Of a stretch of 64,000 nt of DNA, positions 48,464 through 59,444 are shown piece by piece (the first letter of the stretch is position 1; each line of letters begins with the position of its first letter). The notes beneath the pieces are model-generated. The model was not told where the DNA came from, ran no database searches, and saw nothing but the letters and a program-made list of their open reading frames with translations. Source of the DNA: Gonapodya prolifera JEL478 (lineage: Eukaryota; Monoblepharomycota; Monoblepharidomycetes; Monoblepharidales; Gonapodyaceae); NCBI GenBank assembly GCA_001574975.1, contig KQ965736.1:283483-347482 (forward strand), in the 5' to 3' direction. The translations under genes were made by a program, and so were the position numbers.

Positions 48464-49137
48464 ATGGCACAGAACACCACGATGAGATACACGCTCTTCA
48501 TCAGGGCACGACCATCCAGTACCCAACAACTGGAGGATGGACCAGAGCGGATTCAGAGCCGGCGCTGGACCCGCACGTCCGATTTCGGCGGGACCTGGGC
48601 ACCAAAATGGCAAGTCTCACCGACGACCTGTTTCCTAGATTAATTCCTTGATTACCAACAATCTCCCAGGCAATCGCACTCCTGACTCTCGCCATCCTCT
48701 CGTTCTTGCTCTCATTCGGTCTGGTCCTCTTTTTCGCCATCGTCGGCTTCAGTGCGGGAGACATATTCCATATGCTCTTCTTCCTGCACTTCCTGTTAAT
48801 TGCCCTGGGGTGTGGCGCTCTTATAACCACAGGAGCGCTTTCGTGGCACAGGGGGCTCCGAAACAACAAGCTCATTCGAGGGTGAGTGCGTGAGTGTCAA
48901 TTACGTGCGGCCTGCCGACATTTGGTGAGAACCGGTTTCACTTGCAGGCTGACAATTGCGCACGCTGTTGTGTTTTTCCTAACACTGCTCCCATCGGGAT
49001 ACGTTATATTCATCGTATTTGCGTTCGGCGGCACCACTGGCGATATATTAATCCTAATTGTGTTTGTTTTGTGTGCCGAATTTTTCACTTTTGTATTCAC
49101 CGTGCTGGCGCTTATCGCGAAGCGCCGTCTTTTGTAA
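48464..49137 (+). CDS. Small four-transmembrane protein of unknown function
   Basis: Three exons (48464-48613, 48670-48881, 48948-49137) join in phase to 183 residues. A hydrophilic N-terminus of about 50 residues (MAQNTTMRYTLFIRARPS) is followed by four strongly hydrophobic segments: LLTLAILSFLLSFGLVLFFA, FHMLFFLHFLLIALGCGALI, AHAVVFFLTLLPSGYVIFIV and ILILIVFVLCAEFFTFVFTV. The tail is AKRRLL. The first donor (GTCTCA) is weak; the second (GTGAGT) is strong. It resembles tetraspan or MARVEL-type topology, but no family signature was recognised. Confidence 0.6.
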
Positions 49138-49395
49138 CTATGTATGATATGAAAAAATCCGTCTTTGCTCTCTCACAAGCGATGTTCAAGATTCGTTGTT
49201 CCTGTTTTCACGATAGGAGGGAGTTCGAAGGTTTTAAGTAGTGTCGTTACGAGAATGTCCAAAGACAGGCGAAATGAGCCCTATTATCTGTGAGCGTCGT
49301 ATGATACTCAAAAAAAAAAAATTCACATTGTCCCTCTTCCCTCAACAAAAGGGTTGAAAATGATCAATACAAAGGGACTCGACTAACGATGTCAG

Positions 49396-50880
49396 TTAGT
49401 TTCTCATCAGTTTCCGAATACTCTCTAGCTCAGTCTTCAACGTCCTAAGGAGGCCTTCAAATCTCTCAGCCGTCTCCTTTATCCCCGCCCTCACAGCCTC
49501 AAGAACGACTCCAAGTTTGTTGGACCTGTACCACCCAACAGCTGATGCGACGGTGCCAACTGTACTACCAATCATAAAGATGGTGAAGTATGCACCAGTG
49601 AGGATGGGGAATGCGGCCATGGCCGCCGCTTGTCCAATACTAGTCGTGAAAGTTAGCGCCGTGCCACAAAGATCCACTGAAACGAAGAACTTACTAGCCA
49701 AACACTCCTCCGGAACTCACCCACGAGCTCCAGTTGACGGTCCCGATGTCCTTCTGAATCTTTTTAGTGACCACAGAGAGACCTGAGAAGTTTGACGCAA
49801 TCGCGTTGGGCGTCTCCAACTATTTTGTTGGCATCCAAACTTCAGATTAATTGTCGTTGAGCATGTGGAGTCGTGGGACTGTTTCACACCAGCTTTCTCG
49901 GGCGGTCCAAACACATTTACTATCGACTGCCTCAATTCTGCGACAGTCTGTTTGAATATACCGAGCTGAGAGCGCGGCTCATCGACTCGTGTACCCGTGG
50001 GGTGGACAGGCGCACTCTGAGTATTCTGGGTGGAGTTTGGCGCTGGGGTCGAGGACGATTTCCGGGGTTAAACCAGGGTCGGCGCTTGGAGCGATTGGGG
50101 CAGATTGATTTGTCATGGGAGGGGAATTGGCAGGGTCCAGTGCGGACAAACCGTTCGGACCAGATGAGAGTTGGGGGTGACAGGAGGAGGTTCGGTAGCA
50201 GGTTGGGTTGGCACATTAGGGGCAGGAGGCAATACTGCTGAACCAAGAACAGTGGTGTTCGTAGATGCATTTTGAGATGCCTGGCTCGGATTTGGGCTTG
50301 CGGTGATGTTTGAAACACCTGCCAAATCCGTACAAAATGTGATCGCTCCAGTAAGTGTCGTCCCAGCCACAACTTTCTCCAAGTAGGGAACAATCCAGAA
50401 AGCTGTACTATACACATATTTTTATCTCATGGCGGGAAAGATTGTAATCGAGGAGAACCTACGATCAGAGCAGTTATCGAGGATATCTTCACACATCTTT
50501 TCGCTATCTTCCAAGCTTCGTAGCATATCTGTAGAAAATCATCCATCATTTCATCACTTGAAGATCTGTTAAGAAACTGCCATCGACCTTGCAGTTGATC
50601 CCATGTATTTCTCAATTGGAACGCTGGGACTGGCCCGGCGGGAGCTTCTTGCGAGCTGGAAAACAGCGATCTCGGCGCTCCCCCCTCTTTGTACTCTCTC
50701 CGCTTGCGGCAGATATTGTTGCATCCCTTGGACTGCTCGAAAAGCTGAGTGTGGAGCAAGACTGCCGCCAATCGGGCAAACAAGACTGGAGTGAACCCTC
50801 TATCAATCTTTGGACCGATCCCCAACCCTTCAGTGCCCCAATCGTCTCTGCCCCACAGCCTTTCAATCTCGCTTTTCCAA
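49396..50880 (-). CDS. Hypothetical protein with C-terminal hydrophobic pair, multi-exon
   Basis: The 3' exons are clear: NWSSWVSSGGVFGY splices in phase (GTAAGT donor, CTAG acceptor) to IGQAAAMAAFPILTGAYFTI, FMIGSTVGTVASAVGWYRSN and the amphipathic tail ETAERFEGLLRTLKTELESI. Upstream exons encode AFWIVPYLEKVVAGTTLTGA, Asn/Pro/Thr-rich linker and RSSSDEMMDDFLQICYEAWK. Two Ala/Gly-rich hydrophobic segments near the C-terminus suggest membrane insertion. I do not recognise the family. The 5' end is unresolved and may overlap the start of the divergent ankyrin gene. Several internal junctions (49,800-50,000) are ambiguous. Confidence 0.4.
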
Positions 50881-50892
50881 GTACCACAACGA

Positions 50893-52886
50893 TGGCGACG
50901 CCAGCTCACTCCGAAAATCCAAACAATAGATTGCTCGAGATTCTCGAGGCTGGGAGCTGGGCACATTGCCAGAGACGCTCTGGCGCAAGGAGGAGATCCT
51001 AACTCTCGAAAATCGGTCGAGCATATTGTGACTCTTGACTCCAAGTTCGAGAAAATCGCCACAGGTGTATAGGCGAATCGGCTCTTTGCCTTGCAATTAG
51101 GAGCCACTCGTTGATCTCCTCCTCGACAAAGGTCAGTAGTCTAGTTTACGCGCACCATTTCCCATAAACGATTTCTGAGACACCAGAAACAAGGATGTGA
51201 CCCAAAAGTGCCACTTGAATGCAAAATCCCCGCATATTCTCACTCGTGGACAGATGAAGACTTGTGCGAAGACAGACAGTGGATCACGCAGAAGTTTGAA
51301 TCGGGCTTGGAATTTGCTTTAGCGCTTGCAGGCTCCTCTTTGCCCTTTAACCTTCCGGGCGCCAACGTGGTTCAAAAGTGGCGACTCGTGCCAACAACAG
51401 CCGAGATGACTCTCTCCAAATGGGTGCATCCCCACCACCCACATCCTCCCGTGACCTCGTTATCGGTTTCATTCCGAGTCTCTTCTCCCGACATCGTACG
51501 TCACCTCATGAAACATCGCTCAATTGTCGGACCGGCAGTGCTTGAACGTGCCGCGACACTGACCCGTGGAAAGGACAAACGCGGCACTTGCGTGATGCAA
51601 AGCGCGATGTTTGAGAAGATGCTTTTGCACCAAGAAATAAGTCCACAGTCGCAAGTTGCTCCTGTGGCTGAAGCTGAGACTCTCCCTGTCAATTCCCGTG
51701 GGAACCCTCTCAGCTACTTCGAGGTCTTCGAAGGGATAGACTCGTTTCAGCAAACTGAACTGAAAAATCTTCAACGTGCGATATCTGCAAAGGCGCATGA
51801 GAAGATGCTTTCCGCTCAACTCGTCGACATCAACCCAAGGACGAAGCTACACATTTTCACCAGATGCTGATAATCTCAGCGCAGATTTGAAATTTGTCAT
51901 TGAGACAACGGTTTTTTTGGAAAAGGTATGCTATAATGCTTTGCCCAGTGACTCTATTGCCTTTGCCCACTTTTCCACATGACACAAAAGAATCTGAGAT
52001 GGTACATCGAAAGTGAGACACCGTAGATGTGTGCTTCTTTGATAGTACTAACCGCGAAATAAATTGATCCTCTGGAAGAGCGTCGGTCTTTGACAAATAC
52101 AGATTTGAAAACACAGGGTGGGGAAAAGCTCTCTTGCAAATTGTATCCGCCAAATTCTCAAAGAGGTATGTCCATCCGACCTCCTCAGCGATATATTCTC
52201 ACTCAAAGTAACTTGTAGGACGTTCAGCTTAATCTCGTGAAAAAAGGCGTAATCCTCCCAAAGGACGCTGAAATTAGAAACATAGATCCAGACGAAAGCC
52301 TAACTGCCACTCTTAAATCTTTAGCGAAAGATGATATCGTGGTTGTGGAGGAGGTAAGGCAATGAAACGGCGGAATTGGTGCGAAAGGCAAAGTACTGAT
52401 CGTCCCCATTCGTAGAACTTACAGCCATACAGATATACGCTTAACAGACCAACACTCATAGAAGAGTTGGTCTCGGAGACCTTCCTGGACTCAACCACAA
52501 TTATCCTCGTGGGCCGCGAAGCGGAGGCTCTCCAATTCATTCATTCCCAGACCATTCACCAGCACTTAAAGTACTGGAAGATTCCCAGTTTCACATCCGA
52601 TGAGCTCACCGAAGTGTTTATGCGTATGGCTCACGCACAACGCTTACTAATTGGGGAAGAAATCAACCGTGCCTTTCTGAAGAAACATTTTGAGGGTGCG
52701 GATACGGGGACCAACTGCTACGAGGCACGCAATCTCCTTGAAGACGTCCGAACTGCAATGGTTACAAGGTTGGATGGTGGACGACCGGCTTCAAAGGAAG
52801 CTTTTGGCTCCGACACCTTTGTTGACAATGTGATACAACACACCGTGATGGCGAAGGATTTTTCTCGACCCTCAAACATTTTATAA
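50893..52886 (+). CDS. Ankyrin-repeat protein, structure partly unresolved
   Basis: Possible start MATPAHSENPNNRLLEILEA. Ankyrin-like helices follow: GHIARDALAQGGDPNSRKSV and EPLVDLLLDKG|CDPKVPLEC, the latter joined in phase across an intron. A longer unassigned part runs GLEFALALAGSSLPFNLPGA, KWRLVPTTAEMTLSKWVHP and DSFQQTELKNLQRAISAKAH, and ends RDF-like helices LIEELVSETFLDSTTIILVG to DFSRPSNIL. Two places need a change of frame without a good intron: near 50,960 (ILEAGS to GHIARD) and near 51,840 (VDINPRTK to FSPDADNL). Either small exons were missed or the gene is damaged. The role is unknown; ankyrin repeats imply protein binding. Confidence 0.45.
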
Positions 52887-53064
52887 ATGGGAGCGCCTAA
52901 TGTTATAATTTTTTATGGTACTACCAAATCAAACGTCGCCTTCTTCTGGATATTAGAAAACTAAAACAAGTGGAAACGAGTATAATTGATAAATAAACGA
53001 TTGAAAAGGTTCATCCAGTGGCCCCATTCCTCTGTAAATATCGCTTACAAGAGCACTGTCCGAG

Positions 53065-54112
53065 CTAACTGCCCGCTGTCACCACCAGCACCTCTCGCTC
53101 CACCCTGACAGGATCCTTAGATGCCATCAGGGTGTCAACTAAACGCTCCAGATCACGAATCTTCCCTTGGAGTGAGGTTTTCTGTCCGCGCAGTTGGCTT
53201 TCGGTAACAGCATACGCCTCCTTCGCGCCCTCCATCTGTTTTCGCAAGTGATCTCGCTCAGTAAGAAGGGTCCTTGCCTCATCGGCCAAGTTTTCCACGC
53301 TTGCAATATGATTGGCGAGTTGGGATGGGAAAGAACGGAAGAAAGAAGGAGTGTCAATTTGTACCACTGAATTGGAAGCGTCCACTGTGGCATTGCTGGA
53401 GTTGCCATGACGAGAAGTCATTTTAACCACAGTCTTCCGACACGTGTTTGCAACCTCCTGACACTTAACAATGTGGTTTATGATGTCGTTATAACATTCC
53501 GTGAGCTCCGCAGAGTTTCTGACTGCCCGTGCAGCGTCTATAACGTTTTGACCAACAATTGCACCGTGACGCAAGAGGATTGATACAACAGGTGGTTGGA
53601 TGTAGAAATCAGTTCGCTGAAACTATGGGTCCTCCATGCGCGCCTGTATTTGGGTTCCCTCTTCACCTTCATTGACCACGACGACGCATTTTCTTCTCAT
53701 ACCCAAAGCGAGCCAAGAGAGAGGGGCCGGAAAAACGAATTTACCCGAAGCCAGTTCCCCTGAGCCCCAGTGAGTCACACCATTCGGATCAGCACCCTTC
53801 CGAAGTAGCAACTCCAGAATTGCTTCGTTCCTGGACAATGGCCAGGGCTGCTGCGCTCTCCTCTTCCACGGTTTGCAACATCTTCGTAGTATGTCTTTTG
53901 ATCACATCCTCATAAGTGTCGGTTGAGAACGGCCAAATTTTCCGTACCAGTCGCCGCTCCTTCGTCTCCCCAATCATCACATCAAGGGTCAATGTCACTT
54001 TCTTCGTTGCTTAAGGATTTGCACCTGCATCCAGAAGTTTCCGGACCGCCTCCACGTCCTGAGCCTCCACCGCCTCAGTGAGCTGCTCATCTTGCGATCG
54101 TTCGTTCTCCAT
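53065..54112 (-). CDS. Ankyrin-repeat protein with C-terminal coiled coil
   Basis: Start MENERSQDEQLTEAVEAQD leads into ankyrin helices DVEAVRKLLDAGANP, NEAILELLLRKGADPNGVTH and LLRHGAIVGQNVIDAARAV. A coiled coil follows (SVENLADEARTLLTERDHLR, KTSLQGKIRDLERLVDTLMA), ending VEREVLVVTAGS. An intervening exon carries LVRKIWPFSTDTYEDVIKRH. Intron borders near 54,020 and 53,820 are unclear, although the ankyrin register is kept. It lies tail-to-tail with the neighbouring ankyrin gene, as in locally duplicated ankyrin families. Binding partner unknown. Confidence 0.55.
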
Positions 54113-54571
54113 TGCGTTAAACGGATGTTGTCGCAAGTGTCGTTTTCCAGCTGTGGTCGGCCGGCCAAAATGTGAACTTAATGTATTTTCCAATGACTGG
54201 GTTGATAAGGCTCATGCACGGTGAGCAACGCTACAGATGGGTTTAGATGAGCATGACAGAGCGGTCGGTTTATCTTTGCTTCGACATTCCGCAGCCCCAT
54301 CGAGGCGCCAATACTTGCACACATTCATTCACACCTCGGTTTACATTCACGAGCAACTACCCACTACACCAAACCCGTCCATCTCCCCACCGCTTGGGTA
54401 TAAAACACACAGTTCTATCTGCGCTTCGCGTCGCAGGTCACATGTCGCGTCGGAACTCGGAACTCGGATCACAAAGGGGGAAAGTGGAGCACAGGAGAGG
54501 CGAGAGTGAGGTCGAGGAGAGGGTGGGTTTAAAGATGACGGGAGAAAGGGGAAGGTGGGCCGGGAGGGCGT

Positions 54572-56218
54572 TTAGCTGTCGTTGAGGAGACCGAGGATCA
54601 TGCTGTGGTATTAGGGCGGAAGTAGTTGTTTGGGATAGAGGGAAAACAGGTGTTAAGACTCCCCCACAAGCCTCGCAATTGCCTGCCCCGGGACTATCCG
54701 CTCGCAAAATCCCGGCGTTCCATCGCGTACACACGGTTTCTTTTATCGGTGGTCCAGTCGCGTAAAGTCGAGCGCCCAGCCCACGCGACACGTGTTTTCG
54801 AGCGATAAGAAACCCTGCGTTACACGCACGCTGCACCCAATCATCCCATCTTACGACGTCCTTCCACTACACCGCTCCCACACCGCACCCTACGGTGCAT
54901 GGGTTTCGAGCGAAAAGAGAGTGACATGACGCGTCGTCCTTCAACTTCACCGCCCCCACGCCCGCACGCCCGCACCCCTTCCCCCCATCCCCACACCCCC
55001 GCCCCATACGCACCGGTACAAGTAGTAGAAGAAACTCAGCAGGTAAAACGCCAGCTTGACGAAGCACTCGCGCTTGTGCCCTGGGAGGGTGCGGAAGATC
55101 TCCGTGGCGTCGTAGACGTGCTTTTGGTTGATGAATCTGGGGGGGTGGAGGAAGTGGGGAAGGGTTGGAGAAGGGAAGAAGGGTAAAGGAGATGTTGGTG
55201 AGTCGCGGTAGATGGCAAATGGGCACAAAAGACCAATTCCTTGGTACGCAAGCAGTGGGGCGCCCCCTTCTTCTCGTCCGGACACGCGTCGTGCTTGCCA
55301 CCGCCCGTGTCCGCTCGATTCAAAACACGCTTTGGCTTCAGGCAACTTCCACAGCCCTGCGCTCACTCGATATTTACGTGTCCACGACACGTAGCGCAGT
55401 GGAATCTTCGGGTCATTCGACAGACATATCGGCATCCCGACCTCGTCCGTCCATTTACGAGGACAGACGCTATTCGAGTGGCGTTCCCAGTTGGTGATCG
55501 GCGCTCCGCTGTATTGAATTCAATTTTGGGTGATGGCCCAACGACGTGGGCACAAAAGGTGGCATGTGATTGTCTCCTTCCTCAGATCGCAACGTCCAGC
55601 GACTGCGTCAAGCGACATGCCCGACATGATGGGCTCGGCTAGTTTCCCACGTTTTCTTGTTCCGTTCTCAATCCCCGAAGATTCTCTCCGCCAACGCCCA
55701 ACCCCACATCCCCCCAAGGCAAACACGCACTTATTGACATGGTAAGCGACAAGCGGAGCATTGAGAATGAATGCGATCCAGGACCCGGAAAAAAGGAAGA
55801 GAATGGCAAGGAAGGCGTGGGCCGCCATTTCGGGCACGACAAACTGGTTGAGCTTTGAGCACAGGTCGATTGGGTTGACGTAGTCGAGTTCCAGGTCGGA
55901 GAACATGATGATCTGTGTCGCGAATTGAGGTCGGCAGTGTGTTTGGGTGTGAATGTAGGGTGTGCGGGTGTGGGTGTGGGGTCGACGAGACAAGAGAGGG
56001 GAATTGCTCTTAGAGGAGTACAGGTGGTAATGAGAAAGAGCAACACTTACGAAAAAGACCATCGCGAAGAGCAGCACCGCGGCCATGATGACCGCGAACA
56101 GGAAGAGACCTGTGGCGATGGATTGGTGGTGTGGTGTGAGTGTGCAGAGTGAGCACGGGATCGAAAGAGGGAGAGAAGCAGGGGGTTGACACACACCGGC
56201 TTCACCGAATAGCGCCAT
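54572..56218 (-). CDS. ERV14: Cornichon / Erv14 ER cargo receptor
   Basis: Five exons (56197-56218, 56051-56109, 55731-55912, 55014-55136, 54572-54602) join in phase to 138 residues, the usual Erv14 length. The sequence runs MALFGEAG, LFLFAVIMAAVLLFAMVFF, IIMFSDLELDYVNPIDLCSK, NQFVVPEMAAHAFLAILFLF, LNAPLVAYHVNKFINQKH, VYDATEIFRTLPGHKRECF, KLAFYLLSFFYYLYR and MILGLLNDS. Cornichons load transmembrane cargo into COPII vesicles at ER exit sites. All the conserved blocks (FSDLE.DY.NPID, DATEIF) are present. Introns 3 (55137-55730, 594 nt) and 4 (54603-55013, 411 nt) are far longer than most others in the window. It is divergent from ZFPL1. Confidence 0.94.
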
Positions 56219-56420
56219 TGTGATGCGACACGAGGGTTGCGAGCGAGGAGCGGGATGGAATGAAATGGAGGAGTGCTGGCACCACGAATGTGGCGCGGGG
56301 GGCAAGGGTGCAGGGTGCCCGACACAGGCAGAACTGCAGACAGCGCGCAGAGTGCGAGAACAGCGAACGCGGCGGAGAAACAGCGAGCAGCGCGCAGCGA
56401 GCAGCGAGCGAGAGAGCGCG
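56219..56420. promoter_or_regulatory. 202-bp divergent promoter region (cornichon / ZFPL1)
   Basis: Both genes act in the early secretory pathway and their start codons point apart over 202 bp, which is rich in GCGAG/GCAGCGAGC motifs. This fits co-regulation by a shared promoter. It is not proof. Confidence 0.45.
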
Positions 56421-59352
56421 ATGGGGCTGTGCAAGTGCAGACGGGTCACGAATCTGTTGTGAGTGGAGAGTGCGAGAGAGCGGTGCCACTCAGCGGGTTT
56501 CACTCGCGTATGTTCGGTTCTGCCCCGCAGCTGCTTCGAGCATCGGAAAAACGTCTGCGAGCATTGCATTGTCGCGGACCACAACAGAGTGCGTCTATTC
56601 AATCCGCCTACTCCCCCAACCCGCGCTCACGCTCCCTACCCCCATCTCTCCCCTACTCTTCTCCTCCGTCGCGTTTACACTCCCACATACCCGACCCGCC
56701 AGTGCGTCGTCAGATCGTATCTCGCATGGCTGCAGGACTCGGACTACGAACCCGCGTGTCTCATATGCAAGCAGCCCCTCGACGACGGAGGGGATCTCGT
56801 CAGACTGGCTTGTCTTGGTGCGTTAGGTCACGAGCAGAGCGAACCCGAGGCTTAAGCGCAAAGCGCTGACAGAGGCGTCCGCCGGAGACGAATGATACCT
56901 CGCGAAGCATGTGTCGAGGCCTAAGCGCGAAGCGTTGACTGAGGCGTCTGCCGGAGGCGAATTTCTGCGCAAACTGCGGAGCGGAATAGTACTCGCGGAG
57001 ATGGAGGCTTAAAGTACCAGGACATTGGCGAGTGAGAGAATGGTCGAAGACAGAGACCTGGACTTGGACAGGAGCGTGTCATTTTGGGCAGGTCTCGACA
57101 CGCACAGAAGCGTGTCATTTGGATTGACCTGAACGCGGACAGGAGTGTTTGTCGTGGATAGGCCCCGTCGTGGCCGACTAGGCGAATGGAACAGGGGGCA
57201 AATTTGGAAACGCGGGGACACGACCAGAAGCGTGTCATTTGGATTGGCTTGGATACGCCCAGGATCGTGTTGTGGTCTGGCACGACAGAGCGGGACCGAC
57301 AGGCGTGGACATGGTCGAGTCGGGGAGTGACAGAAGTGATATGCCCGGACATGGACCCGAGCGTGTCATTTTGATGGGTTGGACACGGACAAAAGATTGG
57401 CCTGAACGCGGACAGAAGCGTGTCTTGCGAATTGGTATGGACATGGCCGAGCTGGACCAAAACGGAGGGAGCGTGACGGAAGCGTGTCGTGTGGGTACGC
57501 ATGAACATGGCCGAGTCGGACAAATATGGAGGAGAAAGACAATCCCTGTCCAAGTCCGCGGGATCTCTCCCTCGCAGTTGCCTTCCTGCTCCCCGCGCCT
57601 ACGATTCTGTTCGTTTCCAACCGCTCAACCGACTCCTTGTCCGTTTCCCCTCCTCCCCTCATCCCCACCCCCCACCTCCCACCTCCCACCTTTCCCCACC
57701 AGACCTCTTCCACGCGGCATGCATCGACGACATGTGCGCCGCCCTTCCCGACACAACGGCTCCCGCGGGGTACGCGTGCCCCGCGTGTAATGTGGGTACG
57801 ACTCGGTGGACGCGGGAGGGCGTAGTGGGTGGGAGTTGGGGGTGGGGAAGGAGTTGAAGCGTGGACGCGAGCATGATTTCGGTTTGGACTGCCGAATCCG
57901 AGCCCGACGTCCTGTGTCGACATTGAAATACGACCAGCACGGCCCATCACCGCGCTCTCGCTATCGGAAAATGCCGTGCTCGGGCAGTCGTGGACTGAGC
58001 TTGGATTTTTTGTGATACCTCTGGACATGTTTTCTCACTGTAACCCTCACCACCCACACATCCACCCCCCACCCCCTACCCCTCCCCACCCTTCCAGTCC
58101 CCCATAATACCCCCCGACGCATCCACGTCCCCCATCGCCGAGGCCCTGCGTAAGCGGTTCGAGAACGCCGAGTGGGCGCGGCATGTGTTGCCGAGGAAGG
58201 TGCGTTGCGGTGGGAGGTTGAGTGGAAGACGGGTGGAGGGATGTATTGGCGGACTGGAGTAATGTTGATGGAGAGGGCTTCCGGGGAGCAGGGCAAGGTT
58301 GGGGAGAAATTTGAAATCGAAAAGAAGGAAGGAATGATGGAAGGACATGGAAGGCTGGAAAGGGAAGGTGGAGGGAAGGGTTGTTGATGGCGCTCTGAAA
58401 ATGTAGCTGGAGAATGTTGGATGATTGGATGACGTGGAGATAAGTAGGGGGGCGGAGAGAGGAGTGGAGAAGGCAGGAATGGACTGTGACCCTTCGATGC
58501 AGAAAAATCGAGCGAGGCCCGACTTTAGGCATGCTCGCACAATCCCTCGCCGCACAACGGGCGTGTCACAATTTTTGACCCCAAAGCGCTGATATCGTGA
58601 ACCCGACTCACCCACATCCTCTCGATAGCCCCCCGTCGCCTCCGACCCCTCCCTCGACGCCCCACCCGACCTCCCACCCTCACCCTCCACACATCCCCCC
58701 TCCGCTGCACCCGCCGCCCCGCCGACCCTCGCCACATCCATACCATCGCAAACCCCGTCCCTCGCTGTGGGACTCACGAGTCCTGTAGCGCGCGAATCGC
58801 CCGCGAACGGCGCTGCAGACGTGGGACCCGGCGGGGTGGCGGTGCAGATTGGGCCGGGTGGTGTTGACGGTGGGTTGGTTGTGTGTGTGTTTTGAGGTGG
58901 AAACTGATGGAACAACGTACGTACACGAGCAGGTTCCCGTCGCCAGCGTTTGCAGCGGGACCGTGACGCGGATGACGATAAATACGGCAAGAGCGGGCAA
59001 AAGGGCGGTGGGGGGTCGTGGAGGTGAGCGACGCCAGTGGTGTGTTGTGCTAGCTTATGTCGTCATCTCAAATCCCTACCCTTCCCTCTCCCTCCCCCTC
59101 CCGCCGATACCCACTTCCCACAGCTTCCCTCGCCTAACCCCCCGCCGGCTCCTCCTCCCCATCCTCGCCGTTCTCACCCTCGCCGCGTTGTACCAGGTCT
59201 TCTTCGCCCCGTCCCCCGCGCCGCTGGGCGTCGCGGGCGTGGGGTCGGGAGGGGTCAAGAGAGAAAAGGCCCAGGCCGTGCAAGGGGCGGCGCAGGCGCA
59301 GGAGATGGCCGCAAAGGGTGGTGGTGCCGCTGGTGTGAAGCCGAAAGTGTGA
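56421..59352 (+). CDS. ZFPL1: Golgi RING-type zinc-finger membrane protein ZFPL1
   Basis: Eight exons (56421-56458, 56531-56588, 56703-56817, 57703-57791, 58098-58199, 58629-58869, 58933-59023, 59124-59352) join in phase to 320 residues, close to animal ZFPL1 (about 310). The N-terminus [12 protein letters not shown] starts a B-box-like zinc region ([38 protein letters not shown]). A RING-like region follows ([31 protein letters not shown]) and then the family block [21 protein letters not shown] Pro-rich linker, DDDKYGKSG, a C-terminal membrane helix [20 protein letters not shown] and a short tail complete it. The animal protein sits in the cis-Golgi and binds GM130. Intron 3 (885 nt) is filled with degenerate repeats. 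Confidence 0.92.
56847..57530. repeat. Degenerate repeat block inside ZFPL1 intron 3
   Basis: Two 47-bp copies beginning GAGGC(T/C)TAAGCGC start at 56847 and 56916 (about 41 of 47 bases alike). Further along, AGCGTGTC, mostly followed by ATTT, recurs near 57073, 57109, 57229, 57360, 57417 and 57480 within partly similar CGGACA/CGGACATGG-rich sequence. No open frame or transposase was found. Confidence 0.7.
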
Positions 59353-59444
59353 CGCGGGGTTGGAAGTTTGGAATTGTGGGATGGGGCAGGGAAAGTAATG
59401 TAGAGTGGGTTTGGAAGGTTATATATGTGAAAGGTGGATAGAAA

